Shown here: positions 1-11,714 of the stretch, in pieces
How positions within the stretch are numbered: the stretch's first letter is position 1
How the letters are laid out: each line of letters opens with the position of its first letter
Position numbers and translations under genes: made by a program
Notes under the pieces: model-generated
Told to the model about the DNA's origin: nothing
Database searches by the model: none
What the model saw: the letters and a program-made list of their open reading frames with translations, nothing else
Source of the DNA: Magnolia sinica
Taxonomy: Eukaryota; Streptophyta; Magnoliopsida; Magnoliales; Magnoliaceae
DNA length: 64,000 bases
NCBI RefSeq assembly: GCF_029962835.1
Contig: NC_080577.1
Location: forward strand, 27,572,501 to 27,636,500
Reading direction: 5' to 3'

Positions 1-2725
1 AAACGTTAACCTATAACCTAAACCTTAACCTATAACCTATAACCTCAAACCTAAACCTAAACCTAAAGCCTAAAACCTAAACCTAAACCTAAACCTTAAC
101 CTAAACCTAAAACCTAAAACCTAAACATAAACCTAAACTTAAACCTAAACATATAACCTAAACCTATAAACTAAAACCTAAAACCTAAATGTATTCTCAA
201 ATTTCTAAACTTAAACCTACATCTAATCCTAATCTTAACTCCCTAACCTAAACCTAAACTTAAAAACCCAAACCTAAACCCGATCCCGAACCCGAACCTG
301 ATTTTCTAAACCTAAACCTTGACCTATTCTCAATTCCCTAAAGCTATAACATATAACCTAAACCTAAACCTAAACCTAACCTAAACCTATAACCTTAACC
401 TAAACCAAAACCTATAACCTAAACCTTAACCTATAACCTATAACCTGTAACCTAAACTTATAACCTCAAACCTAACCTTAACCTAAACCTAAAACCTAAA
501 CCTAAACCTATAAACTAAAACCTAAACCAAAACCTAAAATCTAAATGTATTCTCAAATCCCTAAACGTAAACCTACACATAATCCTAATCTCAACTCCCT
601 AACCTAAACCTAAACCTAAACTTGAAAACCCAAACATAAACCCGATCCTGAACCCCAACCCGATGTCCTAAACCTAAACCTTAACCTATTCTCAATTCCC
701 TAAAGCTACAACCTATAACCTAAACCTAAACCTAACCTAAACCTATAACTTAAACCTATAACCTTAACCTAAACCAAAACCTATAACCTAAACCAAAACC
801 TATAACTTAAAACTATAACCTTAACCTAAACCTAAAACCTAAACTTAAACCTAAACCAAAACCTATAACCTTAAACTAAACTAAAACCTATAACCTATAA
901 CCTAAACTTAAACCTAAACTTAAACCTAAACCAAAACTTATAACCTAAACCTAAACCTAAACCTTAACCTATTCTCAATTCCCTAAAGCTATAACCTATA
1001 ACCTATAACATATAACCTATACCTAAACCTAAGCCTAAAACCTAAACCTAAACCTACAACCTAAATGTATTCTCAAATCCATAAACATAAACCTTAACCT
1101 ATTCTCAATTCCCTAAACCTTAACCTATAACCTAACTTAAACCTAAACCTATAACCTACACTTACAACCTAAAACCTAAATGTATTCTCAAATCCCTAAA
1201 CCTAAATGTATTCTCAAATCCTTAAAGCTATAACCTATAACTTATAACCAAAATCTATAACCTAAACCTAAACCTATAACCTAAACTTATAACCTATAAC
1301 CTAAACCTAAAACCTAAACCTAAACCTAAACCTATAAACTAAAACCTAAACCTAAACCTAAAACCTAAATGTATTCTCAAATCGTTAAACCTAAACCTAC
1401 ACCCAATCCTAATCTCAACTCCTTAGCCTAAATATAAACTTCAAAATCCAAACCTAAATCCGAACCCGAACCCAATTTCCTAAACTGAAACCTTAACCTA
1501 TTCTCAATTCCCCAAACCTACACCTACAACCTATAACCTATAACCTAAATCTAAACTTAACCTAAACCTATAACCTTAACCTAAACCTAAAACCTAAACC
1601 TAAACCTAAACCTAAACCAAAATATATAACCTTAACCTAAACCTTAACCTATAACCTATAACCCAATAACCTAAACTTATAACCTTAACCTAAACCTAAA
1701 ACCAAAACATAAACCTATAACCTAAACCAAAACCTAAACTTAAAACCTAAATATATTCTCAAATCCTTAAACCTAAACCTACACCTAATCCTAATCTCAA
1801 CTCCCTAACCTAAACATAAACCTAGACTTGAAACCCCAAACCTAAACCTAATCCCGAACCCGATTTCCTAAAACTAAACCTAAACCTTAACCTATTCTCA
1901 ATTCCCTAAAGCTATAACCTATAACCTTTAACCTAAACCTAACCTAAACCTATAACCTTAACTTAAACTTAAAACCTAAAACCTAAACCTAAACCTAAAC
2001 CTAAAACCTAAATGTATTCTTAAATCCCCAAACCTAAACCTATACCTAATCCTAATCTCAACTCCCTAACCTAAACCTAAACCTAAACTTGAAAACCCAA
2101 ACCTAAACCCGATCCTGAACCCGAACCCGATTTCCTAAACCTAGACCTTAACCTATTCTCAAATCCCTAAAGCTATAACCTATAACCGACACTTATAACC
2201 TAAACCTATAACCGACACTTATAACCTAAACCTATAACCTAAATGTATTTTCAAATTCCTAAACCTACACCTACACCTAATCCTAATCTCAACTCCTTAA
2301 CCTAAACCTAAACTTGAAACCCCAAACCTAAACCCGAACCCGAACCCGAACCCGATTTTCTAAACCTAAACCTTAACCTATTCTCAATTCCCTAAACTTT
2401 AACCTATAACCTAACTTAAACCTAAACCTTAACCTATTCTCAATTCCCTAAACCTTAACCTATAACCTAACTTAAACCTAAACCTATAACCTAAACCTAA
2501 ACATATAACCTAAACCTAAAATCTAAATGTAATCTCAAATCCTTAAACCTAAACCTACACCTAATCCTAATCTCAACTCCATAACCTAAACTTAAACCTA
2601 AACTTGAAAACCCAAACCTAAACCCTATACCGAACCCGAACCAGAACCTGATTTCTTAAACCTAAACCTTAACCTATTCTCAATTCTCTAAAACTATAAC
2701 CTATAACCTATAACCTAAACCTGAT
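1..2725. repeat. Degenerate telomere-like (subtelomeric) satellite array
   Basis: The stretch is built almost wholly from CCTAAA (6 bp) and CCTATAA or CCTTAA variants, with very few copies of the canonical plant telomere heptamer CCCTAAA. A longer block recurs, beginning near TTCTCAAATCCCTAAAC, running through AATCCTAATCTCAACTCC and GAACCCGAACCCGA, and ending near CTCAATTCCCTAAAGC. Copies start near 190, 547, 1370, 1750, 2015, 2247 and 2528, so it is a higher-order satellite rather than a pure telomere tract. The C-rich strand reads 5' to 3' from base 1, the orientation expected at a left chromosome arm. No coding frame is credible. Confidence 0.9.
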
Positions 2726-2990
2726 TTCTTTTCATTTATCTGGATCACCTCTCATATGTTCTCTCTCTTTTCATTTGTTTTTTTTCATAAGATTATTTGT
2801 GTTTGGATGGATGCAGTTTATGTTTGGATGAATGTATTTTATGTTTGGATGAATTTACATAGTTTGGGTTTAGATGGATGTGAATGTGAATACGATGAAA
2901 TATATTATATAACAGGTGTATATCAGGAAGAATATGATGAATTATATTCTAATAGGTGTATATTAAAAAAAAAAAAGAAAGAAAGACTTT
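2726..2990. other. Unassigned AT-rich segment with a short internal repeat
   Basis: Between the satellite and the CACTA subterminal repeats. It holds about three imperfect copies of a roughly 20-bp unit based on TATGTTTGGATGAATG (about 2797-2860). The open frame across it is low complexity and I do not accept it as a gene. It may be CACTA interior. Confidence 0.4.
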
Positions 2991-3783
2991 TACATACGAA
3001 ATATTTCGTAGGTAAAAGTCTTTAGCGACAAATATTTTCCTCGCTAAAAGTCTTATCCACGTTTTTAAAATTGTTGCAGCCTTTAGCGATGAAAATTTTC
3101 GTCGTTAAAAGTCACATCCAGGTTTTTTAGCTATGAAACGTTTCGTAGCTAAAAGTAATCTTAACTGTTTAAACCAGCTTTTAACGACGAAGGTTTTCGT
3201 CGCTAAAAGTCTATTCCATGATTTTTAGATACGAATAGTTGCGTAGCTAAAAGTAATCCATTCAATTTTTTGAAAAATTGTTTGTAGCCTTTGGCAACGA
3301 AATTTTTCGTCACTAAAAATCTCATTCACAAATTTTAGCTACAAAAAGTTCGTTGCAAAAAGTAATCGATTCGATTAAATTGAGAAATTGTTTATAGCCT
3401 TTGGCGACGAAAATTTTCGTCGCTTAAAATCTAATCTACGATATTTAGCTATGAAAAGTTTCGTAGCTAAAAATAAATCGTTTGCACCCTTTCGCGGCGA
3501 AAATTTTCGTCGCTAAAAGTCTCATCCACGATTTGTAGCTACGAAAATTTTCGTAGCTAAAAGTAATCCATTCGATTCTGTGAAAAAGTTGTTTACAGCC
3601 TTTAGCGACGAAAATTTTCGCCGCTAAAAGTCTCATCCATGATTTTTAGCTGTGAAAATTTTCGTTGCTAAAAGTATCGTCGCTAAAAGTACACTTTTGG
3701 CGACGAAAAATTATTTCGTCGCTAAAAGTTACTTTTGGCGACGAAAATGTGTTTCGTCGCTAAAAACCCTCTTTCTTGTAGTG
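2991..3783 (-). mobile_element. CACTA (En/Spm) transposon end with subterminal palindromes; other end missing
   Basis: Read on the minus strand, the element starts at 3783 with CACTACAAGAAAGAGGG, the classic CACTA terminus. Inward lie about ten or more palindromic subterminal units of the type TAGCGACGAAA...TTTCGTCGCTA spaced through 3000-3780. It sits exactly inside the 5' LTR of the copia element: the base after 3783 begins TGACCTG, and the undisturbed 3' LTR reads through the same TGACCTG at 9544. TGA would be the 3-bp target duplication, but the left end and left TGA are not in the window, so the element is truncated or rearranged toward the satellite. Confidence 0.85.
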
Positions 3784-4107
3784 TGACCTGTGCAGAAGTT
3801 TTTTCTCTTCTTTTCTTCTTCTTTTGGGATTTTTTCCTTTATACTATAATACTGCCAGAAAGTGTGTAATTGAGTTCCATTTAGTGGGTCTTCGTGTTTG
3901 CTAAACGCAGACCCATACCAGGCTCGTCGTATCCTAGAAGTTATTTGCCTGTAACTTACCAGCATACTCAATTCACTTGAGTAGGGGCAAATAACGCTTT
4001 AAGGACAGCGTTTCAGACGTGCTTCAGCCTGTCCTGATTTCTGATTATTTTGCACTTTTCGGTTTCCATATTATATAGAAATACATTAATCTGTATAATA
4101 TCCAACA
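3784..4107 (+). repeat. 5' LTR, 3' portion only (copia)
   Basis: Matches 9544-9866 almost base for base, with one single-base length difference in a T run and scattered substitutions. Ends TATCCAACA. The first roughly 950 bp present in the 3' LTR are missing here, cut at the CACTA junction. Confidence 0.9.
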
Positions 4108-4130
4108 ATTCTTAAAGCGTTATTTTTCTG

Positions 4131-5402
4131 ATGGAAGCCGACAATGTTTCATCCATCAAGTTGATGAATCAGGACTTGATACGTCTTGATCGGTTTGATG
4201 GAACCAATTTTACAAGATGGTAAGACAAGCTGAAATTTCTCCTGACGGCACTGAAGATCTATTACATATTAGATCCAAATTTGCAAGCACTACCTAAAGC
4301 ATCTGACAATGACACACCTAAACAAGTAGCTGCCCGCATCAAAAGAGCCGAAGACGAACTCTTGTGTCGAGGACATATTCTGAACGCTCTCTCCGATCGC
4401 CTGTACGATCTGTACCAATAGACGTCATCAGCAAAGGAGATCTTGGCCGCTCTGGAATTCAAATATACGGCTGAAGAAGAAGGTACCAACAAGTTTCTCA
4501 TCGCCAGGTATTTTGACTTCAGCATGGTAGATAATAAACCGTTGCTACCCCAAATCCAAGAACTGCAGCTAATAGTAAACAAAATCAAAGCGATAAAAAT
4601 CGATCTTCCTGAATCTTTCCAAGTCGGGGCTATAATCGCCAAATTGTCACCGATGTGGAAAGACTATAGAAAGAAGTTGCTGCATAAAACCGAGGACTAT
4701 ACATTAGAACAAATCCAGAAACACCTCAGGATTGAGGAAGAATCCCGTAACCGCGATAGAAAAAATGATAACGGGAATACCTTGTCTAACGAGAAGGACG
4801 ATTTCTTAAAACTTAATAAAAGAAAATTCAAGAAGAACACCCAAAAGAAGAACGAAAAGTTCAAGGGCCCATGCCATGTCTATGGAAAAACTAGGCACTA
4901 TGCTCGAGTATGTCGCTATCGCAAATCTAAAAAAGAAGCAAGTGCAGTAGAAGAAGGCGATATCGTGGCTATGATCACTGAGGTGAATACCATCCAAGGA
5001 AAAGTTCCAGGTTTGTGGTATGATACTGTTGCTACTATACACCTGTGCTACGACAAATCAGCCTTCAAAATCTATGAGGAATTGACCAATGGTCAAGAAG
5101 TCCAAATGGATAATGAAGTCCAATCGAAGGTCGTCGGCAAAGGAACTGTCGAACTGATATTCACCTTTGGAAAGAAAGTGATTCTAACTAATGTACTGCA
5201 CATCCCAGACATGAGGCCAAACTTAGTTTCTGGGGATCTTCTGGGAAAATCAGGCATATGGGTGGTGTACGAGTCAGGTAAACTGATTCTGTCTAAAAAT
5301 AGGAATTTTGTCGGAAAGGGATATGCTTGTAACGGAATGGTTAAGTTTTCTCTAAATGAAAGAAGCACTTCTGCGTATATGGTTGAATTCGCTGGACTGT
5401 GA
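4131..5402 (+). pseudogene. copia gag-protease region, broken by stops
   Basis: A frame starting at the ATG at 4131 encodes a copia gag-like start and is interrupted by TAA at 4221 and TAG at 4419; the longest open stretch then runs 4443-5402. It includes a nucleocapsid zinc knuckle near 4885-4925 whose second cysteine position reads tyrosine, and a protease active site near 5022 reading D-T-V where the family has D-[ST]-G. The frame ends in TGA at 5400, just before the HxRLxH zinc-binding motif of integrase, which continues in the same frame. In intact elements this is one polyprotein. Gag packages RNA and protease cleaves the polyprotein; neither product looks functional here. Confidence 0.88.
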
Positions 5403-6473
5403 CATGATAGACTAGCCCATATAGGGTATAGTACGTTGAAGTTCATGGCTAAGAATGGTTTAATCTCATACACAGATAATGAAACCGAAAAATGTGAAGT
5501 GTGCATAAGATCCAAAATGACAAAGAAACCTTTTTCAAGTGTTGAAAGATCGTCTCAAATATTGGTTCTTGTGCACAGTGATATCTATGAGTTAAACGGC
5601 ATTCTTACTCGTGGAGGTAAACGGTACTTCATAACCTTTATAGATGATTGCTTTAGGTATGTGTATGTGTACCTATTAAAGAGCAAAGATGAAGCATTAA
5701 ACATATTTAAAATATGTAAAGCAGAAGTAGAGAATCAACTGAATAAGAAGATAAAAATTCTCCGTAGCGATAGAGGAGGAGAATACTTCTCCAATAAATT
5801 CGATAACTTCTGTGAAGAACATGGACTGATACATCAATGAATAGCGTCATACACACCTTAACAAAATGGTATAGCTGAAAGGAAGAATAGAACATTAGTA
5901 GAAATGGTTAACTCAATGCTGATAAGAGCAAAGTTATCACTAAGTCTATGGGAAGAGGCACTGCTTACAGCATGCCATATAATAAACAGAATTCCATCTA
6001 AAAAATATAAAATATCTCCATATGAAACATGGAGAGGTAGAAAACCTAACCTAGGATATCTAAAAGTATGGGGGTCTCTTGCATATTGCAGAACCCCTGG
6101 TCCAAAAAGAACTAAGTTAGGACCAAGAGCTATTAAATGCGCCTTCGTAGGGTATGCACAAAATAGTAAAGCTTATAGACTTCTAAACATAGAGTCTAAT
6201 ACAATAATAGAATCAAGAGATTTTGAGTTCTTTGAAAACTCACTATCCTTGGAGTCAAAGGATAATGAAATCCAAACTCCTAATAGAAAACCAGATAGCA
6301 CAGCTCCACAGATGGTGGAAGCTCCTATTGAGCCTCGTAGAAGTCAAAGGACAAGAATAGAGAAGAGTCTAGGAGATGACTATATAGACTCACAACGTGT
6401 CATTTTTCATCTTGTAGAAGGAGATAGAAAATGTTATAAGAAGAATACCTATAGTAATGACTATAGAAGATGA
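5403..6473 (+). pseudogene. copia integrase, broken by stops and a frameshift
   Basis: The same frame as gag continues with HDRLAH and a CxxC pair (pre-integrase zinc finger, near 5403-5510), the first catalytic aspartate in HSD (about 5575), the second in RSDRGGE (about 5765), and the glutamate in AERKNR (about 5875). Stops at 5838 (TGA) and 5859 (TAA) fall between the second aspartate and the glutamate. The C-terminal part is open from 5904 to 6473, but between about 6425 and 6456 the reading shifts by one base into the reverse-transcriptase frame. The integrase is therefore inactive in its own right. Confidence 0.88.
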
Positions 6474-8013
6474 TCCTAAAACATATAAAGAGGCCATATC
6501 CTCTAGAGACTCAGTTTTCTGGAAAGAAACTATAAATGATGAAATGGAATCCACACTATCAAATCAAATATGGGAAGTAGTTAACTTACCTCTAGGTTCT
6601 ATACCCATAGGTTGTAAGTGGGTATTTAAAAAGAAATATCACACTGATGGGACTATCCAAACCTTTAAAGCTCGACTAGTAGCTAAGGGTTTTAGACAAA
6701 AAGAATGGATAGATTACTTTGACACATACTCTCCTGTAGCTAGGATAATATCCATTAGGATATTATTTGCACTAGCTTCAATACATCATCTTCACATCCA
6801 CCAAATGGATGTAAAGACCGCATTCCTGAATGGTGACCTCAACGAGGAGATATATATGGAACAACCTAAAGAATTCATTCTACCAAAAAATGAAAATAAA
6901 GTATGTAGATTAGTCAAATCATTGTATGGATTAAAACAAGCACCAAAACAGTGGCATGAGAAGTTTGATTCCAAAATACTTTCTCATGATTTCATGCATA
7001 ATGTAGCTGACAAATGCATATATTCTAAAGTAGATGGTAATTACATCGTTATTATTTGTCTGTATGTTGATGACATGTTAATAATAAGTAATAAAATGGA
7101 AGGTGTAACTGAAACAAAAAGATTTCTATCTTCCGTATTTAAAATGAAGGATCTTGGACAAGTTGATACTATTCTTGGTATCAATGTTAAAAAACATTAT
7201 GGGAGTTATGCTTTGTATCAATCTCATTATATTGAGAAGATACTAAACAAGTTTAACCATCTAAATATAAAAGAAGCAAAGACCCCATTTGATCCAAGTA
7301 TCAAGCTAAAAGAAAATACTGGAAGAATAGTTGTACAATTAGAATATGCGAGTGCTATAGGGAGTCTTATGTATGTTATGCAATGCACTAGACCTGATAT
7401 CGCATATGCTGTGAGTAAACTTAGTAGGTTTACTAGTAACCCCAGTACTGAACACTGGAATGCAATAAGTAGAGTCCTTAGTTACTTAAAAGTAACCAAA
7501 GACTTAAGACTATTCTATTCAGAGTTTCCTACCGTATTGGAAGGATATACCGATGCAAGCTGGATATCGAGTGCAGGGGACAACAAGTCTACTACAGGGT
7601 GGGTATTCACCCTAGGAGGTGTAGCTGTATCTTGGGGATCCAAGAAACAGACTTGCATAACGCATTCGACTATGGAGTCTGAATTTATAGCCCTGGCTGC
7701 AACAGGCAAAGAGGCTGAGTGGCTAAGGGATCTTCTATTAGAAATTCATTTCTATGTAAAGCCTATATCGGCTGTGTCACTACATTGTGATAGTGAAGCC
7801 ACATTAGCTAGAGCCTATAGCGGGACTTATAATGGTAAGTCTAGACATATTAGTCTTCAACATAATTATGTCAAACAATTGATTCGAGATGGAATCATTG
7901 CTATTTCTTATGTGAAATCAAGTAATAACCTAACAGATCCTTTCACTAAACCTCTACCGAGAGAGGTAGTAAAGGTTACATCTAGAGGGATGGGGTTGAA
8001 ACTCTTCAACTAA
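6457..8013 (+). pseudogene. copia reverse transcriptase-RNase H open frame (518 codons)
   Basis: An uninterrupted frame covering the whole copia RT and RNase H domains. Visible landmarks are the [10 protein letters not shown] block near residue 70, [10 protein letters not shown] near residue 115, the catalytic YVDD at residues 203-206 (7063-7074), LYGLKQAP, and the RNase H run GYTDASW, with the aspartates of TDAS and CDSEAT and the glutamate of TMESEF, and a C-terminal end near [10 protein letters not shown] and RNase H would copy element RNA to DNA. It is out of frame with integrase and lacks a normal start, so I class it as part of a decayed polyprotein, but the domain itself looks intact. 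Confidence 0.9.
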
Positions 8014-8591
8014 AGTTCCACCAGTGATGGTAACCCAACCTAAAGTCAGAAAATCTCTAATTTTGAATTTAATGGGTAAGAACAAGTCACTGATATGTGG
8101 AAAGTTTTTCAGCACTAAAATTATAAAACCTCATCCATAATAGATAAGTTTTGAGCGTTACGATAGAGGGTTGAGTCTTAGAACTCTTAATGAAATCCAG
8201 TCTATAAGGACAAGTATCTTATAGTAACGGAGATATTGGAAGGATTTCACCTATATGAACGTAGAGATGGTGCCGTCTCTCATGAGAGTTAGGAGTTTTT
8301 CTCTCAGGATCGTTCATGAATTAGGATAAGCACATGGCCATTAATTGTGCTGAGTAAGATTGTGGGAACTCTAACAAACACATAGCGAATATGTGTGTGG
8401 TATTTCTAATTCTGTTATCTAGGAATAATTGGTTCAAAGCTGCGGCTACCAGTCATTTCGACGGAGTTTTGAAATACTTACACTAAGGAAAGATTAAAAT
8501 CGAAAGATATTTTTCTTTATGCATATAAGCAAATTATTTTGGTAGTATTGTTTAACCGAGAAAATATTTTTATAAAAATCAAGTGGGGGAT
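8014..8591 (+). other. copia 3' internal untranslated region and polypurine tract
   Basis: Non-coding stretch after the RNase H stop. It ends in the purine-rich AAGTGGGGGA (8581-8590), the expected plus-strand primer, directly before the LTR start. A paralogous version of this region is seen at 30440-31650. Confidence 0.75.
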
Positions 8592-9866
8592 TATTGCAAA
8601 AATATTGATTTTAATAAAAAAATATTTTAATAATAAAATATAATATAATATAAAAAGTTATTTTTGAAAAAATACTTTTCTACGGGTTTTTTGGGAATAG
8701 TCCCACATGGAAAAGAGAAGAGAAAAACCTGTAGTTTATATGAAAGATGTGGAGTATTATAATATTTACCTACCTAGTCCGTGGACTATGGACTTTGCGT
8801 GTTCCAGTGCGTACCGCGCGCGCGCTCGCGCTCGCGCTCGGGCTCGGACTCGGGCTCGGGCTCGGTGCGAGGGCGTGGGCATGCGAGGCAGTGTGGCTGT
8901 AGAGGCGCTAGTGGCGCACTTTGCACTTCACACGTCCGCATCGTGTCGCGGAGGGTCGCTCATTCGCGACCTTGAGCGAACTGGAGCGAGACGTGTGCGA
9001 GTCGCGGTGCGACTAAGTGGCTATGGCGGGTGGCTGGTTAGTAGAAAAACTAAAGGACTGAGAGAGAGATCTCTCAGTATAAATAAAGGAACTGAAAAAA
9101 GCTGTTGCAGCAAAAACTGTAACAGCTGAGCCATTAGTGCAGGGTCCAATTGTAACTGCTGCATGGCTAGCCCAACAGCTAGAAAACGGCTAGCTGTTGT
9201 CTCACAACAGTCAGCATGCAGTAGCTTGATGGTCCATGCACAACAGTCAGAAAACGGCCATAAAATGGCTAGTTTTCTAACAGCCAGAAATAGCTTAATG
9301 GAATTTAAGTCTCTGGACCATAACTCCCTAGCCACCATAGCCTATAAAAGGAGGACCTGGATGGGTTTCCAAACCATCTCAACTCACTCCAGCAAACCCA
9401 TACGAACTGAGACAGCCAGCCCCTCTCCACTCATATATTCTAGTGTTTCCAGCAACATAGTAAGGCTTAAACCTTAGCTTGAAGAACTGACCAGCGGTGT
9501 GGTCTAGAACGGTTCAACTGAACCAGTAGCTGAAGATTTGAACTGACCTGTGCAGAAGTTTTTTCTCTTCTTTTCTTCTTCTTTTGGGATTTTTTCTTTA
9601 TACTGTAATACTGGCAGAAAGTGTGTAATTGAGTTCCATTTAGTGGGCCTTCGTGTTTGCTGAACGCAGACCCACACCAGGCTCGTCGTATCCTAGAAGC
9701 TATTTGCCTGTAACCTACTAGCATACTCAATTCACTTGAGTAGGGGCAAATAACGTTTTAAGGACAGCGTTTCAGACGTGCTTCAACCTGTCCTGATTTC
9801 TTATTATTTTGCACTTTTCGGTTTCCACATTATACAGAAATACATTAATCTGTATAATATCCAACA
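8592..9866 (+). repeat. 3' LTR of the copia element (about 1.27 kb)
   Basis: Begins about TATTGCAAAAATATTG after the polypurine tract (TG of a usual TGTTG start apparently mutated) and ends CCAACA at 9866. It contains an alternating GC-rich run of CGCGCTCG-type units (8815-8868), a TATA box, and short repeats around AACAGCTAGAAAACGG and CAACAGTCAGAAAACGG (9170-9260). The last 323 bp match the partial 5' LTR. The start is inferred, not proven, since the 5' LTR start is missing. Confidence 0.75.
9343..9349 (+). promoter_or_regulatory. TATA box in the copia LTR
   Basis: TATAAAA inside CCTATAAAAGG, about 520 bp before the LTR end. It would place the RNA start (U3/R border) near 9375. A weaker TATAAATA lies at about 9080. 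Confidence 0.6.
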
Positions 9867-9884
9867 CATCCTGCCAAATGAAAA

Positions 9885-10350
9885 GGGATTGCCTGGTGAC
9901 TGGTCACCAGGAGTAACCCAAGTGACCCAACTATGTGAGGCCTACTCCATCCATTTTTCTAACTCATTTTAGGACATGAGCCCCAGGATCTAAGCTTAAG
10001 TGGACCACAACACAGAAATTGTGGTGATTGAATGCCTGTTGTTGAAAACTTTTTTTAGGATGAGAAGTTTTTGGATCAAGTTGATATTTGTGTTTTCCCT
10101 TCATCCAGGTCTGCATAACAGGTTGGATGGCAAATAAACATCATGGTGGGCCTTAAAAAAGTTTTGACAGTGAGTGTCACTATTTCCATTATTTCATGTT
10201 GTGCAGACCACTTAGACATTTGGATTTGCCTCATTTTTGGGCTTATGCCCTAAATGCCCTAAATGAGCTGGCACAATAGATGGAAGGACAATGTGGATAA
10301 AACTCACAATGCCCCAGTGGGTAGTGGGCCCATAGTGCCTGTCATAAGAA
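9885..10350. mobile_element. Foldback MITE, copy 1
   Basis: Left end GGGATTGCCTGGTGAC. The left arm (TTTTAGGACATGAGCCC, AAGTGGACCACA, AAACATCATGGTGGGCC) is matched in reverse by the right arm (GCAGACCACTT, CATTTTTGGGCTTATGCCC, GTGGATAAAACTCACAATG), giving a long imperfect hairpin. Non-coding. The right terminal repeat is decayed. Confidence 0.7.
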
Positions 10351-10351
10351 T

Positions 10352-10710
10352 GGGGATTGCCTGGTGACTCGACTCTACCGGGACCACCATGTTGTATGTG
10401 TTTATCCACACCATTCATTCATTTTGCCAACACATTTTAGAGCATGAGCTCAAAAATGAGTCAAATCCAAATCTCAAGTGGGCCACACCAAGAAATGGTG
10501 GGTATAATGGCACCCATTGTTGAAACCTTCCTAGGGCTCATTGTGGTGTTTAATTGTCATCCAACCTATATATTCATATGGTCATACAGACTTGAACGAA
10601 GGGAAAACACAAATATTAACTTATCCAAAACTTTTGTGAGCCCATAGGAGTTTTCAATGATAGGCATTTAATTCCCATAGTTTATTGTTTCTACGGTGTA
10701 GTTGTAATGA
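10352..10710. mobile_element. Foldback MITE, copy 2, right end decayed
   Basis: Starts GGGGATTGCCTGGTGACTC directly after copy 1, then the family left arm (ACCACCATGTTGTATGTG, TTTTAGAGCATGAGC, AAGTGGGCCACACC). The right arm is recognisable to about 10710 and then stops. Confidence 0.6.
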
Positions 10711-10835
10711 CCTGAACCATGTCATGACCGTTGACTTTGGTTTCAAATCTGTATATTGTTCTGTATTGATCTTGGGAACAGTCTATGTGGGACCGTCCAT
10801 TGAATTATGTGTACAGTCCGCTTAGATCTAACTGT

Positions 10836-11240
10836 CAATTCATTCATTCACTGCACCTAATCAGTCCAACATCTAGCCATCCATTCATCCATAAATCCAA
10901 CCATACACTCATCTAACCATCCGTACGTCAAATTATTAATCTGACCATTCATTCATTTATCAAGCCATCTGTATATCCAGCCGTTCAACCTGAATACATT
11001 CATTTGTTTCAACCATACAACCATATATGCATAACCCATCTAACCATATATTTATATATTTCATCCATCTTAACTGCCTGTACACCGATCCAACCATCCA
11101 TCCAACTACCATACATCTACACCATATATCCATACACCACACGCTACACTTGACAAACCAAACCAGATGCACCACACACCCTTCACATGACACACACGTG
11201 CAATGCATGACACCATCCATCCATTCACACCATGCATGTT
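10836..11240. repeat. Degenerate CATCCATC / ATCCAACCAT tandem array
   Basis: Loose four- to ten-base periodicity of CCATCCAT, ATCCAACCAT and CATTCATT across about 400 bp. The reverse-complement motif ATGGTTGGAT reappears at 12065-12115, so the 1.2-kb region may be an old foldback. Confidence 0.65.
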
Positions 11241-11710
11241 CGTACAAAACCAAACCACAGGACACACCCTTCACCTGGCAAACATGTGACACACATGAAA
11301 TGCACGGCGCATGTGCGTGCGTTGGTTCGGACCACACGTGAAAAATTAGAAAGAAAGAAAGAAGGAAAAGAAACGAAACGAGAAGGGATGTGCTAGGTAC
11401 ATGTATGAGAGGGACAACGTACGAAGGTAATCGTAGCCTCCATTGTAAGAAGGGAGGGTATGGCATGAGAGATACAAAAATGAGAGGGAAAAAACAAAAA
11501 GAGTTTGACACGAGGGGAGAGGGAGAAAAAAAAAAACCACTTTAATGTTTGGTACATACATGGTGTACACGTGGGTGTGCGCACACATGTGCGTGTGTAC
11601 CCATGAGGTGTGTGCTTACATATAGTGGGTTCGTGCGTAAAGTATACATGATGAATAATATGTGTATATGAAAACATATAATGTGTATGTAATGTAAATA
11701 TGTCATGTAT
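11241..11710. other. No gene seen; purine-rich and TG/CA-rich tract
   Basis: Contains GAAAGAAAG-type purine runs (11345-11530) and an alternating ACATGTGCGTGTGT-type stretch (11570-11610). The open frames here are low-complexity shadows. Confidence 0.5.
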
Positions 11711-11714
11711 AGTA

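Larger units (their letters stand above)
3784..9866 (+). mobile_element. Degenerate Ty1/copia LTR retrotransposon (5' LTR truncated)
   Basis: Order is partial 5' LTR (3784-4107), gag, protease, integrase, reverse transcriptase and RNase H (4131-8013), a 3' untranslated stretch ending in a purine run (8581-8591), and the 3' LTR (about 8592-9866). Integrase before reverse transcriptase marks the copia order. The two LTR copies are nearly identical over 323 bp, so insertion was fairly recent in evolutionary terms, yet gag and integrase carry stops. No target-site duplication can be tested because the left end is lost to the CACTA insertion. I see no clear tRNA primer site after 4107. Confidence 0.93.

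Noticed and set aside
1-2725. True functional telomere
   Set aside because: Too degenerate, with very few CCCTAAA units and a higher-order structure; better read as a subtelomeric satellite.
2756-3025. 89-codon frame after the satellite
   Set aside because: Built from a short repeated unit (VWMDAVYVWMN-like) and running into CACTA subterminal repeats; no family resemblance.
3000-3783. Regular palindromes that could suggest a CRISPR-like array
   Set aside because: Eukaryotic sequence; the units vary in spacing and lead to a CACTA terminus, so they are subterminal repeats.
8707-9129. 140-codon frame with an arginine-alanine run
   Set aside because: Comes from the alternating GC-rich repeat in the copia LTR; no domain.
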